This document shows, in pieces, positions 8,992 through 17,299 of a stretch of DNA of 64,000 nucleotides. The notes beneath the pieces are model-generated. The model made no database searches, had not been told where the DNA came from, and worked only from the letters and a program-made list of their open reading frames with translations. Every line of letters begins with the position of its first letter. Within the stretch, counting starts at the first letter, position 1. The DNA lies in contig NZ_QEXM01000025.1 of the NCBI RefSeq assembly GCF_004127445.1, positions 248,001 through 312,000 on the forward strand, written 5' to 3'. Source of the DNA: Streptomyces alfalfae (lineage in GTDB: Bacteria > Actinomycetota > Actinomycetes > Streptomycetales > Streptomycetaceae). Both the position numbers and the translations under genes were made by a program.

Positions 8992-9888
8992 TTGAAAACC
9001 GGCATCAAGGGCGTACGTCGCGTATCGGCCGTTACCATCACCGCGAGCGCGATGCTGGCCGGCGGCGCCCTCACCGTCCCGGCCCACGCGGCCGCACCCC
9101 CGAAGCCGTCGATCGTCGCCAAGGGCGGCTATGTGATGAACAGCGGCAACGGCAAGACGCTCTTCACCAAGACCGCCGACACCCGCCGTTCCACCGGCTC
9201 CACGACGAAGATCATGACGGCGCGCGTGGTGCTCGGCCAGCGGAACCTCAACCTGGATTCCAAGGTCAAGGTGGAGAAGGCGTACGGCGACTACATCGTC
9301 GACAACAACTACGCCTCCTCGGCCCGCCTGATCGTCGGCGACAAGGTCACGGTCCGCCAGCTCCTCTACGGGCTGATGCTGCCCTCGGGCTGTGACGCCG
9401 CGTACGCGCTCGCCGACAAGTTCGGCAAGGGCTCGACGCGCAAGGCCCGCGTGAAGAACTTCATCGGCCAGATGAACACCACGGCCAAGAACCTGGACCT
9501 GAAGAACACGCACTTCGACTCGTTCGACGGCATCGGCCACGGCAAGAACTACTCGACGCCGCGCGACCTGACGAAGCTCGCGCGCAGCGCGATGAAGTAC
9601 TCCACGTTCCGCACGATCGTGAAGACCAAGTCGACGAAGCAGAAGGTCACCACGAAGTCCGGCGGCTACCGCTACATGTCGTGGAAGAACACCAACAACC
9701 TCCTCGGCTCCTACCGCGGCGCCATCGGCGTGAAGACGGGCTCCGGCCCGGAGGCGAAGTACTGCCTCGTCTTCGCCGCGACCCGCAACGGCAAGACGGT
9801 CATCGGCACGGTCCTGACCTCTTCCTCATCGAGCGCCCGCATCTCGGACGCGAAGAAGCTGCTCGACTACGGCTTCAAGGTGGCGTGA
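8992..9888 (+). CDS. Secreted D-alanyl-D-alanine carboxypeptidase (penicillin-binding, S11-like)
   Basis: A 298-residue protein initiated by TTG with GGAG 9 nt upstream. A signal peptide is obvious: basic start, hydrophobic core (AVTITASAMLAGGALTV) and AHA cleavage site near residue 33. The active-site set is present: S70-T-T-K73 (SxxK), S132-G-C134 in the SxN position, and K248-T-G. It should trim the terminal D-Ala from peptidoglycan pentapeptides outside the membrane. Cys replaces Asn in the second motif. The protein lacks the C-terminal anchor of PBP5 types. Confidence 0.9.
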   Translation: MKTGIKGVRRVSAVTITASAMLAGGALTVPAHAAAPPKPSIVAKGGYVMNSGNGKTLFTKTADTRRSTGSTTKIMTARVVLGQRNLNLDSKVKVEKAYGDYIVDNNYASSARLIVGDKVTVRQLLYGLMLPSGCDAAYALADKFGKGSTRKARVKNFIGQMNTTAKNLDLKNTHFDSFDGIGHGKNYSTPRDLTKLARSAMKYSTFRTIVKTKSTKQKVTTKSGGYRYMSWKNTNNLLGSYRGAIGVKTGSGPEAKYCLVFAATRNGKTVIGTVLTSSSSSARISDAKKLLDYGFKVA

Positions 9889-9911
9889 CGCTCGCGTAGA
9901 GCGCCCACAGC

Positions 9912-9952
9912 GCAGAGGGCCCCGCCGCGGACGACGCGGCGGGGCCCTCTGC
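9912..9952. terminator. Bidirectional terminator between dac and bkdC1
   Basis: A perfect 18-bp stem (9912-9929 with 9935-9952) and a 5-nt loop lie between the convergent dac and E2 genes. Symmetry lets it serve both directions. Confidence 0.8.
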
Positions 9953-9963
9953 TTCTCTCGCGC

Positions 9964-11457
9964 CTACGACCAGGTCATGAGCCGCTTCGGCTGCTCCAGG
10001 ATGGCCGCCACGTCGGCGAGCACCTTGGAACCGAGCTCCCCGTCCACCAGGCGGTGGTCGAAGGAGAGCGCCAGGGTGGTCACCTGGCGCGGCTTGACCT
10101 TGCCCTTGTGCACCCACGGCTGGAGCTTGATCGAGCCGACCGCGAGGATCGCGGACTCGCCCGGGTTCAGGATCGGGGTGCCCGTGTCGACGCCGAAGAC
10201 GCCGACGTTCGTGATCGTGACCGTGCCGCCCTGCATGGCGCCGGGCGAGGTCTTGCCCGCGCGGGCCGTGGTGACCAGCTCACCCAGGGACTCGGCGAGC
10301 TCCGGCAGGGTCTTGGCGTGCGCGTCCTTGATGTTCGGCACGATCAGACCGCGCGGGGTGGCCGCGGCGATGCCCAGGTTCACGTAGTGCTTCTGGACGA
10401 TCTCCTGGTTGGCCTCGTCCCATGTGGCGTTCACCGCCGGGTTCCGCTTGATCGCGACCAGCAGGGCCTTGGAGATCAGCAGCAGCGGATTGACCCGCAG
10501 GCCCTCGAACCCGTGCTCGGCGGGGTCCCGCTTGATCTCCTCGATCAGCTTCATCGTCCGCGTCACGTCGACCGTCACGAACTCCGTGACGTGCGGGGCG
10601 CTGAACGCCGAGTCGACCATCGCCTGCGCGGTGGCCTTGCGCACGCCCTTGACCGGGATACGGGTCTCCCGGGCGTCCGTGGCCACCGCCGTGCCCGTCG
10701 CCGGGGCCGGTTCCCGGGCCGGGGCGGCCTGCGCGGGTGCGGCAGGGGCGGCGGGTGCGGCCTGCGGGGCCGGGGCCTCGGGCCGCGCCGGGGCGACCGC
10801 CGCGTGGACGTCCTCCCGGGTGATGATCCCGTCGGGACCGGACGGCGTGACCGTCGCGAGGTCGACGCCGAGGTCCTTGGCGAGCTTGCGCACCGGGGGC
10901 TTGGCGAGCGGACGCGGGGCGTGGCCGTTCAGGTCGGGCCGAGCCGCCGGTGACGGCGCGGGGGCGGGCTCCGCCGCGGGGGCGGCGGGCGCGGCCTCGG
11001 CCGTGCCGTTCACCCCGGTCGCGTCGGTCTTGCGGGCGCGCCGCTTGGTCGAGGACGCGGCCACCCCGTACCCCACGAGGACGGGCTGCCGTCCCTCGGG
11101 GGCGGCCTCCTCCGCGGGCGCGGTGGCCTGGGCGGGGGCGCTCGCCTCGGCCGGGGCGGCGGTCTCCGGGGCGGGCGCCGCGGCGGGGGCCGGAGCGGTC
11201 ACCCCGCCCGACACGTCCACCGCGATGATCACCTGGCCGACGTCGACCGTCGTGCCCTCGGGGAAGCGCAGCTCACGCACCACGCCGTTGAACGGGATGG
11301 GCAGCTCGACGGCCGCCTTCGCCGTCTCGACCTCGCACACGACCTGGCCGTCGGTGACGGTGTCACCGGGTGCCACGTACCACTTGAGGATCTCCGCCTC
11401 GGTGAGCCCCTCGCCCACGTCCGGCATCTTGAACTCTGCAAGAGCGGTGTCTGTCAT
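9964..11457 (-). CDS. bkdC: Branched-chain 2-oxo acid dehydrogenase E2 (dihydrolipoyl acyltransferase), first copy
   Basis: This 497-residue protein is the acyltransferase core of the keto acid dehydrogenase complex and passes acyl groups from the lipoyl arm to CoA. The lipoyl domain spans about 5-80 with K47 in ETAKAAVE. An Ala/Pro-rich linker follows, then an E3-binding domain (KPPVRKLAKDLGVDLATVTPSGPDG). The catalytic domain ends in FDHRLVDG with H468. ATG 11457 is preferred; GTG 11466 is possible. It is the last gene of the E1alpha-E1beta-E2 operon, 20 bp after E1beta. Branched-chain substrate is inferred from the organism and the pairing with a second set. Confidence 0.92.
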   Translation of the reverse strand: MTDTALAEFKMPDVGEGLTEAEILKWYVAPGDTVTDGQVVCEVETAKAAVELPIPFNGVVRELRFPEGTTVDVGQVIIAVDVSGGVTAPAPAAAPAPETAAPAEASAPAQATAPAEEAAPEGRQPVLVGYGVAASSTKRRARKTDATGVNGTAEAAPAAPAAEPAPAPSPAARPDLNGHAPRPLAKPPVRKLAKDLGVDLATVTPSGPDGIITREDVHAAVAPARPEAPAPQAAPAAPAAPAQAAPAREPAPATGTAVATDARETRIPVKGVRKATAQAMVDSAFSAPHVTEFVTVDVTRTMKLIEEIKRDPAEHGFEGLRVNPLLLISKALLVAIKRNPAVNATWDEANQEIVQKHYVNLGIAAATPRGLIVPNIKDAHAKTLPELAESLGELVTTARAGKTSPGAMQGGTVTITNVGVFGVDTGTPILNPGESAILAVGSIKLQPWVHKGKVKPRQVTTLALSFDHRLVDGELGSKVLADVAAILEQPKRLMTWS

Positions 11458-11477
11458 CGTCGTCACGACCCTCTCCC

Positions 11478-12497
11478 TCAGTACGCCAGCGAGCGGTCGA
11501 CGGCGTCGAGCACCCGGTCGAGACCCGGCAGGTACTCCTCTTCGAGGCGCGCCGGCGGGTACGGGGCGTGATAGCCGCCGACCCGGAGCACCGGGGCCTC
11601 CAAGTGGTAGAAACACCGCTCCGTGATCCGCGCCGCGATCTCCGCGCCCGTGCCGAGGAAGACCGGCGCCTCGTGGACGACGACGAGCCGGCCCGTCTTC
11701 TCCACCGAGGCCTGCACGGCGTCGAAGTCGATCGGCGACATGGAGCGCAGGTCGAGGACCTCCAGGGACTTGCCCTCCTCCTCGGCCGCCGCTGCCGCCT
11801 CCAGGCACACCTTCACCATCGGGCCGTACGCCACGAGCGTGAGATCGCTGCCCTCGCGGGCGACGGCGGCCTTGTGCAAGAGGGCCGATCGGGATCTCCC
11901 CTGCTCGAGCGAAGCCGAGAGCTCGGGGAACGCTTCCTTGTCGACCTCGCCCTTGTCCCAGTACCGCCTCTTCGGCTCGAAGAAGATCACCGGGTCGTCG
12001 CTCTGGATGGCCTGCTGCATCATCCAGTAGGCGTCCGCGGAGTTCGAGGGGGAGACCACCTTCAGGCCCGCGACGTGCGCGAACAGCGCCTCGGGCGACT
12101 CGCTGTGGTGCTCGACGGCGCCGATGCCGCCGCCGTAGGGAATGCGGACGACGACCGGCATCTTGATCTTGCCGAGCGCGCGGGCGTGCATCTTCGCGAG
12201 CTGGGTGACGATCTGGTCGTACGCCGGGAAGACGAAGCCGTCGAACTGGATCTCCACCACCGGGCGGTACCCCCGCAGGGCCAGGCCGATGGCGGTGCCG
12301 ACGATGCCGGACTCGGCGAGCGGGGTGTCGATGACCCGGTCCTCGCCGAAGTCCTTCTGCAGCCCGTCCGTCACGCGGAAGACGCCGCCGAGCTTGCCGA
12401 CGTCCTCGCCCATGATGAGGACCTTGGGGTCGTTCTCCAGCGCCGTGCGGAGCGATTCGTTGATCGCGCGGGCGATGGGCAGTTTCTGGACAGCCAT
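11478..12497 (-). CDS. bkdB: 2-oxo acid dehydrogenase E1 beta subunit, first copy
   Basis: A 339-residue transketolase-like subunit that pairs with E1alpha to form the thiamine diphosphate-dependent decarboxylase. Typical E1beta segments are VLIMGEDVGKLGGVFRVTDGL, DTPLAESGIVGTAIG, and the PYGGGIGAVEHHSES loop, followed by the C-terminal VVVHEAPVFLG region. The ATG at 12497 is 2 bp from the E1alpha stop codon, so the genes are cotranscribed and probably coupled. Confidence 0.95.
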   Translation of the reverse strand: MAVQKLPIARAINESLRTALENDPKVLIMGEDVGKLGGVFRVTDGLQKDFGEDRVIDTPLAESGIVGTAIGLALRGYRPVVEIQFDGFVFPAYDQIVTQLAKMHARALGKIKMPVVVRIPYGGGIGAVEHHSESPEALFAHVAGLKVVSPSNSADAYWMMQQAIQSDDPVIFFEPKRRYWDKGEVDKEAFPELSASLEQGRSRSALLHKAAVAREGSDLTLVAYGPMVKVCLEAAAAAEEEGKSLEVLDLRSMSPIDFDAVQASVEKTGRLVVVHEAPVFLGTGAEIAARITERCFYHLEAPVLRVGGYHAPYPPARLEEEYLPGLDRVLDAVDRSLAY

Positions 12498-12499
12498 GG

Positions 12500-13699
12500 T
12501 TACTTGACCTCCCCGGCCGCGGGGGCGTCCGCGAACGACGCCTGGTAGGCGGCGAACTGGGCGCGCTCCTCGTCGACGAGGGCGTGCCCGTCGGCGTACG
12601 CGTTCTCGAAGATCGCCATCAGGTCAGGGTCCGGCATCGCCCGCACCACCTCTCGCACTCGCTTGCCCAACGCTTCGCTCTCGTCGTCGAGTTCCGAGAA
12701 GAACGACTCGTTCGCGTGACCTTCGGACTCCAGGTACGCCCGCAGCCGCAGGATCGGGTCCTTGGCCTCCCAGGCGACCCGCTCGTCGTCGCTGCGGTAC
12801 TTGCTCGGGTCGTCGGAGGTCGTGTGCGCGCCCATGCGGTACGTGAACGCCTCGATCAGCGCCGGGCCCTCGCCGTCGCGGGCCCGCTCAAGGGCCCACT
12901 TCGTCACCGCGAGGACGGCGAGGACGTCGTTGCCGTCGACCCGCACGCCGGGGAAGCCGTAGCCCTGCGCGCGCTGGTAGAGCGGCACGCGGGTCTGCTT
13001 CTCGGTGGGCTCGGAGATCGCCCACTGGTTGTTCTGGCAGAAGAACACGACCGGCGCGTTGTAGACCGCGGAGAAGGTGAACGATTCGGCGACGTCACCC
13101 TGGCTGGAGGCGCCGTCGCCGAAGTACGCGATCACGGCCGAGTCGGCGCCGTCCTTGGCGACGCCCATGGCGTAGCCCGTGGCGTGCAGCGTCTGCGAGC
13201 CGATGACGATCGTGTACAGGTGGAAGTTGTTGGAGTTCGGGTCCCAGCCGCCGTTGTTCACGCCGCGGAACATGCCGAGCAGGTTCGTCGGGTCGACCCC
13301 GCGGCACCAGGCGACGCCGTGCTCGCGGTACGTGGGGAACACGTAGTCGTCGTCGCGGGTGGCCCGGCCCGAGCCGATCTGGGCGGCCTCCTGGCCGAGC
13401 AGCGACGCCCACAGGCCCAGCTCGCCCTGGCGCTGCAGGGCGGTGGCCTCGGCGTCGAAGCGGCGGGTGAGGACCATGTCGCGGTACAGGCCGCGCAGCT
13501 CCTCGGCGGTGATGTCGGCGACGTAGGCCTCGTACTCGGCCGTCTTCGCGCTCTTGACCCGCTTGCCCTCGGGGGTCAGCAGCTGTACGAGCTCGGGTTC
13601 CGTGCTCTTCTGCGGCGCGGCCTTCTTCGCGCCGGCGCGCTTGCTGCCGCCTGTGCTGCTGCGGCGCGGTTTGCGCGCGGCGGTGCTCTCCACGGTCAC
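12500..13699 (-). CDS. bkdA: 2-oxo acid dehydrogenase E1 alpha subunit, first copy
   Basis: The protein has 399 residues from GTG 13699, which has a strong GGAGGAG Shine-Dalgarno. The thiamine diphosphate motif is present as GDGASSQGD, ending with FFCQNNQWAIS; the phosphorylation-loop region is YRMGAHTTSDDPSKYR. The first 50 residues are a Lys/Arg/Ala-rich basic tail absent from the second copy. First gene of the operon. Twin TGCTTGGATTTCC repeats upstream are candidate operators. The reaction decarboxylates branched-chain keto acids to supply primers for iso/anteiso fatty acids. Confidence 0.95.
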   Translation of the reverse strand: MTVESTAARKPRRSSTGGSKRAGAKKAAPQKSTEPELVQLLTPEGKRVKSAKTAEYEAYVADITAEELRGLYRDMVLTRRFDAEATALQRQGELGLWASLLGQEAAQIGSGRATRDDDYVFPTYREHGVAWCRGVDPTNLLGMFRGVNNGGWDPNSNNFHLYTIVIGSQTLHATGYAMGVAKDGADSAVIAYFGDGASSQGDVAESFTFSAVYNAPVVFFCQNNQWAISEPTEKQTRVPLYQRAQGYGFPGVRVDGNDVLAVLAVTKWALERARDGEGPALIEAFTYRMGAHTTSDDPSKYRSDDERVAWEAKDPILRLRAYLESEGHANESFFSELDDESEALGKRVREVVRAMPDPDLMAIFENAYADGHALVDEERAQFAAYQASFADAPAAGEVK

Positions 13700-14092
13700 G
13701 TGTGCTCCTCCGTCGGTCCGGCCCCCGGGGGTTACCGGGTAGGCCAGTGGGGCTCGCCTGCTCCGTGCCCGCGCACGGGGTGGGTGCGACTCGGCCGGGA
13801 ACAGGCGTGACAGGTGCCCCGGCGAGCGCCCTGCACAATGCACGTTACCCAGTGCTCACCAATTCTGTGAAACCCCATCTGACCTGCGAATTTGCTTGGA
13901 TTTCCAAGTAAATGACCACCGGCCGACTGCTTGGATTTCCGAGTAAACGCAGAGAATGGGGAACACTGCCTGGTCACAGCACTGATCACAGCCTGGCAGG
14001 GGGCCGGAACACCGGCACGTTATCCCGCCCACCCCGGGAACGGGAAGGGTTGGGCCCGGGCACCGAAAGAGATCGTGTGTGAGACTGGGCCC
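13700..14092. other. 393-bp divergent gap between bkdA1 and the response regulator
   Basis: No supported gene is present. The gap holds the twin TGCTTGGATTTCC repeats (listed separately) in an AT-richer block around 13850-13950. That is where the bkdA1 promoter should lie. The right half, about 13990-14090, is the probable leader of the response regulator gene. Confidence 0.6.
13893..13947. repeat. Twin operator-like repeats upstream of bkdA1
   Basis: TGCTTGGATTTCCAAGTAAA (13893-13912) and a copy differing at one base (13928-13947) are direct repeats with a 35-bp period. Each holds the inverted repeat CTTGG-ATTT-CCAAG (CCGAG in the second copy). They are about 195-250 bp upstream of the bkdA1 start and 145-200 bp upstream of the response regulator. 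Paired Lrp-type sites are one explanation. No copy was seen by eye elsewhere. Confidence 0.5.
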
Positions 14093-14752
14093 GTGCGCGA
14101 AGACGGAAAAATTACGGTTTTTCTCCTCGACGACCATGAAGTGGTGCGCCGTGGAGTCCATGAGCTGCTCTCCGTGGAAGCCGACATCGAGGTCGTCGGC
14201 GAGGCGGGCACCGCGGCGGACGCCCTGGTCAGGATCCCCGCGACCCGCCCTGACGTGGCCGTTCTCGATGTGCGCCTGCCGGACGGCAGCGGTGTCGAGG
14301 TGTGCCGCGAGATCCGCTCGCGGGACGAGGACATCAAGTGCCTCATGCTCACGTCGTTCGCCGACGACGAGGCCCTCTTCGACGCGATCATGGCCGGTGC
14401 GTCCGGCTATGTCCTCAAGGCGATCCGCGGCAACGAACTCCTGACCGCCGTACGCGACGTCGCCGCGGGGAAGTCCCTCCTGGACCCCGTCGCCACCGCC
14501 CGCGTCCTGGAGCGGCTGCGCGACGGCAACCGCACGAAGGGCGACGACCGCCTCGCGAGCCTCACCGACCAGGAGCGGAAGATCCTCGACCTGATCGGCG
14601 AGGGCCTGACCAACCGCGTCATCGGCGAGCGGCTGCACCTCGCCGAGAAGACCATCAAGAACTACGTCTCCAGCCTGCTGTCGAAGCTGGGCATGGAGCG
14701 GCGCTCCCAGGCGGCGGCGTACGTGGCCCGCCTGCAGGCGGAGCGGCGCTGA
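14093..14752 (+). CDS. LuxR/NarL-family response regulator (orphan)
   Basis: A 219-residue two-domain regulator from GTG 14093. The receiver domain has the acidic pair D13-D14, phosphoacceptor D59 in VLDVRLPDG and the lysine in YVLKAIRG. The C-terminal LuxR HTH (about 155-215) includes LTDQERKILDLIGEGLTNRVIGERLHL. The spacing resembles the DevR/DosR class. No histidine kinase gene is adjacent, so its partner is unknown. It is divergent from the bkd operon and shares that 393-bp gap. Confidence 0.9.
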   Translation: MREDGKITVFLLDDHEVVRRGVHELLSVEADIEVVGEAGTAADALVRIPATRPDVAVLDVRLPDGSGVEVCREIRSRDEDIKCLMLTSFADDEALFDAIMAGASGYVLKAIRGNELLTAVRDVAAGKSLLDPVATARVLERLRDGNRTKGDDRLASLTDQERKILDLIGEGLTNRVIGERLHLAEKTIKNYVSSLLSKLGMERRSQAAAYVARLQAERR

Positions 14753-14825
14753 CGGGACCTACGTCCCTTCGTCAGAGGGCCGGAGCCCCTTTTGAGGCCG
14801 CCTTCGCGTGCGTGAAGGTGGTGCC

Positions 14826-15248
14826 ATGCCCACCGACGAACAGCTCGCCCTCGACCTGCTCGGCCGCACCGACTACGGCCGGGTGGCGACCAGCATGCGC
14901 GCGCTGCCCTTCATGGCGGCGGCCCGGCACGTCGTCGCCGACGGCAGGCTGCTCCTTCGGATGCACCGCGGACACGGCTATCACCAGGCGTGCGCCGGCA
15001 GCGTCGTCGCGTACGGCGCCGACAACCTGAACGCCGCCCCCGCGCGCGACGGCCGGTGGACCGTCCAGCTCATCGGCCTGTGCACGGCGGTCGAGCCGGC
15101 CGACGCCGCCCTGGAGCTCTTCGGCCCTCCGCCCGGCTGCGCCGACGGCGACCTCTTCGACCCGGTGTACCTGCGGATAGAGCCGCAGGTGACCAAGATC
15201 CACAGATTCGGCCCCACCCGGACCCGTCCCCTCCAACACCTCCGCTGA
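14826..15248 (+). CDS. Pyridoxamine 5'-phosphate oxidase-like (PPOX split-barrel) protein
   Basis: A 140-residue protein with ATG 14826 behind GGTGG. Segments such as YGRVATSMRALPFMAAARHVVADGRLLLRM and GRWTVQLIGLCTAV fit the FMN-binding split-barrel seen in PPOX/nitroreductase-like proteins of actinobacteria. No catalytic assignment can be made. It follows the response regulator by 73 bp on the same strand and could share its transcript. Convergent with the kinase gene ending at 15437. Confidence 0.75.
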   Translation: MPTDEQLALDLLGRTDYGRVATSMRALPFMAAARHVVADGRLLLRMHRGHGYHQACAGSVVAYGADNLNAAPARDGRWTVQLIGLCTAVEPADAALELFGPPPGCADGDLFDPVYLRIEPQVTKIHRFGPTRTRPLQHLR

Positions 15249-15300
15249 CACCTCCGCGGGGCCCTGCCCCGTGGTGGGCAGCGTGCCGCGCCTAGGCCCC

Positions 15301-15346
15301 CGCTGTGGGCATTCGTGCCGCTGGGGCGGCACGGGTGGGCACAGCG
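15301..15346. terminator. Nested hairpin between convergent PPOX and kinase genes
   Basis: Outer arms CGCTGTG/CACAGCG (15301-15307, 15340-15346) enclose the inner perfect stem CGTGCCGC/GCGGCACG (15314-15321, 15326-15333). Placement between convergent genes suggests a shared terminator, without a clear T-run. Confidence 0.5.
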
Positions 15347-15436
15347 GCATACCGCCGGGTGCCGCCTCCGCCCCTACGTCAGCGCGGACGCCGGGTCACG
15401 GCCGAAGGCCGAAAGGCACCGAAGCCGGGCCAGGGG

Positions 15437-16993
15437 TCACTCCTGGGGCTCGCCCCCGCCACCGCCGACGGGGTCCTCGCCCCCGCCGCCCGTGGGGTCG
15501 GAGGTGTCCGGCGGATCATCCGTCGGCTCGGTGGTCGGATCATCGGTCGGATCGGTGGCGGTCGGCTCCTGAGTCGGCTGAGTCGGCTGCGTCGGATTCA
15601 CCGTGGGCCGCGACGGCCCCGTCGGCTGATTCGTCCGCGGCGGATAGTCCGTCTGCTCCCCGGACCCCTCCTCCGGCTCCGTCTCCTCGTCCGTCGTCTC
15701 GTCGTCCGCGCTCTTGCTGGGCTTCTTCTCCTGCGACTGCTTGGTCGTGGGAGTGGTCGGCGTGTCCTTCCCGCCCTTGTCGTCGGCCGCGCTCAGCGCG
15801 AACGCGACACCCACGGCGATCGCGATGACCGCGAGGGCGACGACGATCCAGACCTTGCCGCGGCCACCGCCCCTGCCCCCGTGGTGCGAGCCGTCGAAGC
15901 CGCCGTCGTCGCCGCCCGGCGGACGCAGCATGGGGCCGGGGATCTGGGCGGTTCCCGAGTCGGGGTGCGCCATGGCGCCCGCCCCGGCGACACCCATCGC
16001 CGGAGTGCTGCCGCGCTCGTGCATGTCGACGGGCCCGGTGTTCCAGGTGCCCGTGTGGCTGCCCTGCTCGTGCAGCATCTGGAGCGCGTACTGGACGAGG
16101 CCGCGCATCTCCTCGGCCGTCTGGAACCGGTCGTCCGGGTCCTTGGCCAGGGAGCGCATGACGAGCCCGTCCAGCTCCGGCGGCGCCGCGTCCGAGACCT
16201 CGGAGGGCGGGACCGCCTGGTCCTGGACGTGCTGGTAGACCACCGAGAGCGGCGTCTCACCGGTGAACGGCGGCCGCAGGGCCAGCAGTTCGTAGAGCAG
16301 ACAGCCGGTCGCGTACAGGTCGGACCGGTGGTCGACGGCCTTGCCGAGCGCCTGCTCGGGCGAGAGGTACTGGGGCGTGCCCATGACCATGCCGGTCTGC
16401 GTCATCGTCGACTGCGCGCCGTGCAGGGCGCGCGCGATGCCGAAGTCCATCACCTTCACCGCGCCGGTGTGCGTGATGATGACGTTCGCCGGCTTGATGT
16501 CGCGGTGCACGATGCCGTGCTGGTGCGAGTAGGCGAGCGCTTCGAGCACGCCCGACACGATGATCAGGGCCTGCTCGGGGCCCGGCGCCTCCGCGTTGAT
16601 CAGCAGGTCGCGGATCGTCCGGCCCTCGACGATCTCCATGACGATGTACGGGACGACGCTCGGCCCGACGACGTCTTCACCGGAGTCGTACACGGCGACC
16701 ACGGCGTGGTGGTTGAGACCGGCGACGGACTGCGCCTCACGCGTGAACCGGGCCTTGGAGACCGGGTCCTCGGCGAGGTCGGAGCGGAGCAGTTTGACCG
16801 CGACCGTACGTCCCAGACGTACGTCCTCGGCCGCGAACACCTCCGCCATGCCGCCCCGGCCGAGGCGGTGCGTCAGCCGGTACCGGCCGTCGCCGACGAG
16901 CCCGCCATTGCCCCACAACTCGGGCGCGTCAGACATACCGCCGCCAGTCGCCTCGGGGTCGGACGGGCCCTGAGCGCGCTGCGTCTGTGCCAT
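15437..16993 (-). CDS. Membrane Ser/Thr protein kinase with Pro/Thr-rich extracellular tail
   Basis: A 518-residue Hanks-type kinase. The kinase domain covers about residues 38-300: glycine loop LGRGGMAEVF, K67 in AVKLL, HRDIKPANVI, and DFGIAR. A transmembrane helix (IVVALAVIAIAVGVAFAL) divides it from an extracellular tail of about 130 residues made of Thr/Pro/Glu/Asp-rich DPT-like repeats. No PASTA domain is present. ATG 16993 has GAGG upstream; ATG 16936 is an alternative. It is divergent from a second kinase at 17300. Target proteins are unknown. Confidence 0.93.
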   Translation of the reverse strand: MAQTQRAQGPSDPEATGGGMSDAPELWGNGGLVGDGRYRLTHRLGRGGMAEVFAAEDVRLGRTVAVKLLRSDLAEDPVSKARFTREAQSVAGLNHHAVVAVYDSGEDVVGPSVVPYIVMEIVEGRTIRDLLINAEAPGPEQALIIVSGVLEALAYSHQHGIVHRDIKPANVIITHTGAVKVMDFGIARALHGAQSTMTQTGMVMGTPQYLSPEQALGKAVDHRSDLYATGCLLYELLALRPPFTGETPLSVVYQHVQDQAVPPSEVSDAAPPELDGLVMRSLAKDPDDRFQTAEEMRGLVQYALQMLHEQGSHTGTWNTGPVDMHERGSTPAMGVAGAGAMAHPDSGTAQIPGPMLRPPGGDDGGFDGSHHGGRGGGRGKVWIVVALAVIAIAVGVAFALSAADDKGGKDTPTTPTTKQSQEKKPSKSADDETTDEETEPEEGSGEQTDYPPRTNQPTGPSRPTVNPTQPTQPTQEPTATDPTDDPTTEPTDDPPDTSDPTGGGGEDPVGGGGGEPQE

Positions 16994-17299
16994 CAGTCCT
17001 CGCCGTCGTTTCTGGTCGTGGTACTAGGTACCGGGTACATCGCGATACGGGGTACTCCGTCGGCCACGCTACAGCCTTCTCACCACCCCCTGGTTCGAGG
17101 TGGACCGGACATCAAAGCCTTCCCGGGGGCGCATGCGCAAACTTGTAACGCTTCCGAGACGCTTCTTGCGCGTACGGTCACGGAACGGGCACCGAGCTTG
17201 ACGTGGCATCCCCCTCGGGCAGACTTGGCCTGGAATAGCGGTAATCGATCACCAGCCGCGGAGCCGTCCGGGCGCCCGCGACGATGGGGGACGCACGAG
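16994..17299. other. 306-bp divergent gap between two kinase genes
   Basis: Near the left kinase it holds heptad-phased GGTAC repeats (17020, 17027, 17034, and 17051). Further right are two ACGCTTC direct repeats (17148 and 17159) flanked by GCGCAA and TTGCGC. Both promoters must lie here. I see no gene or clear -35/-10 pair. Confidence 0.5.

Noticed and set aside
15305..17299. Long upstream extension of the plus-strand kinase frame
   Set aside because: This part is antisense to the minus-strand kinase. The kinase N-terminus and the GGGGG ribosome site fit ATG 17300.
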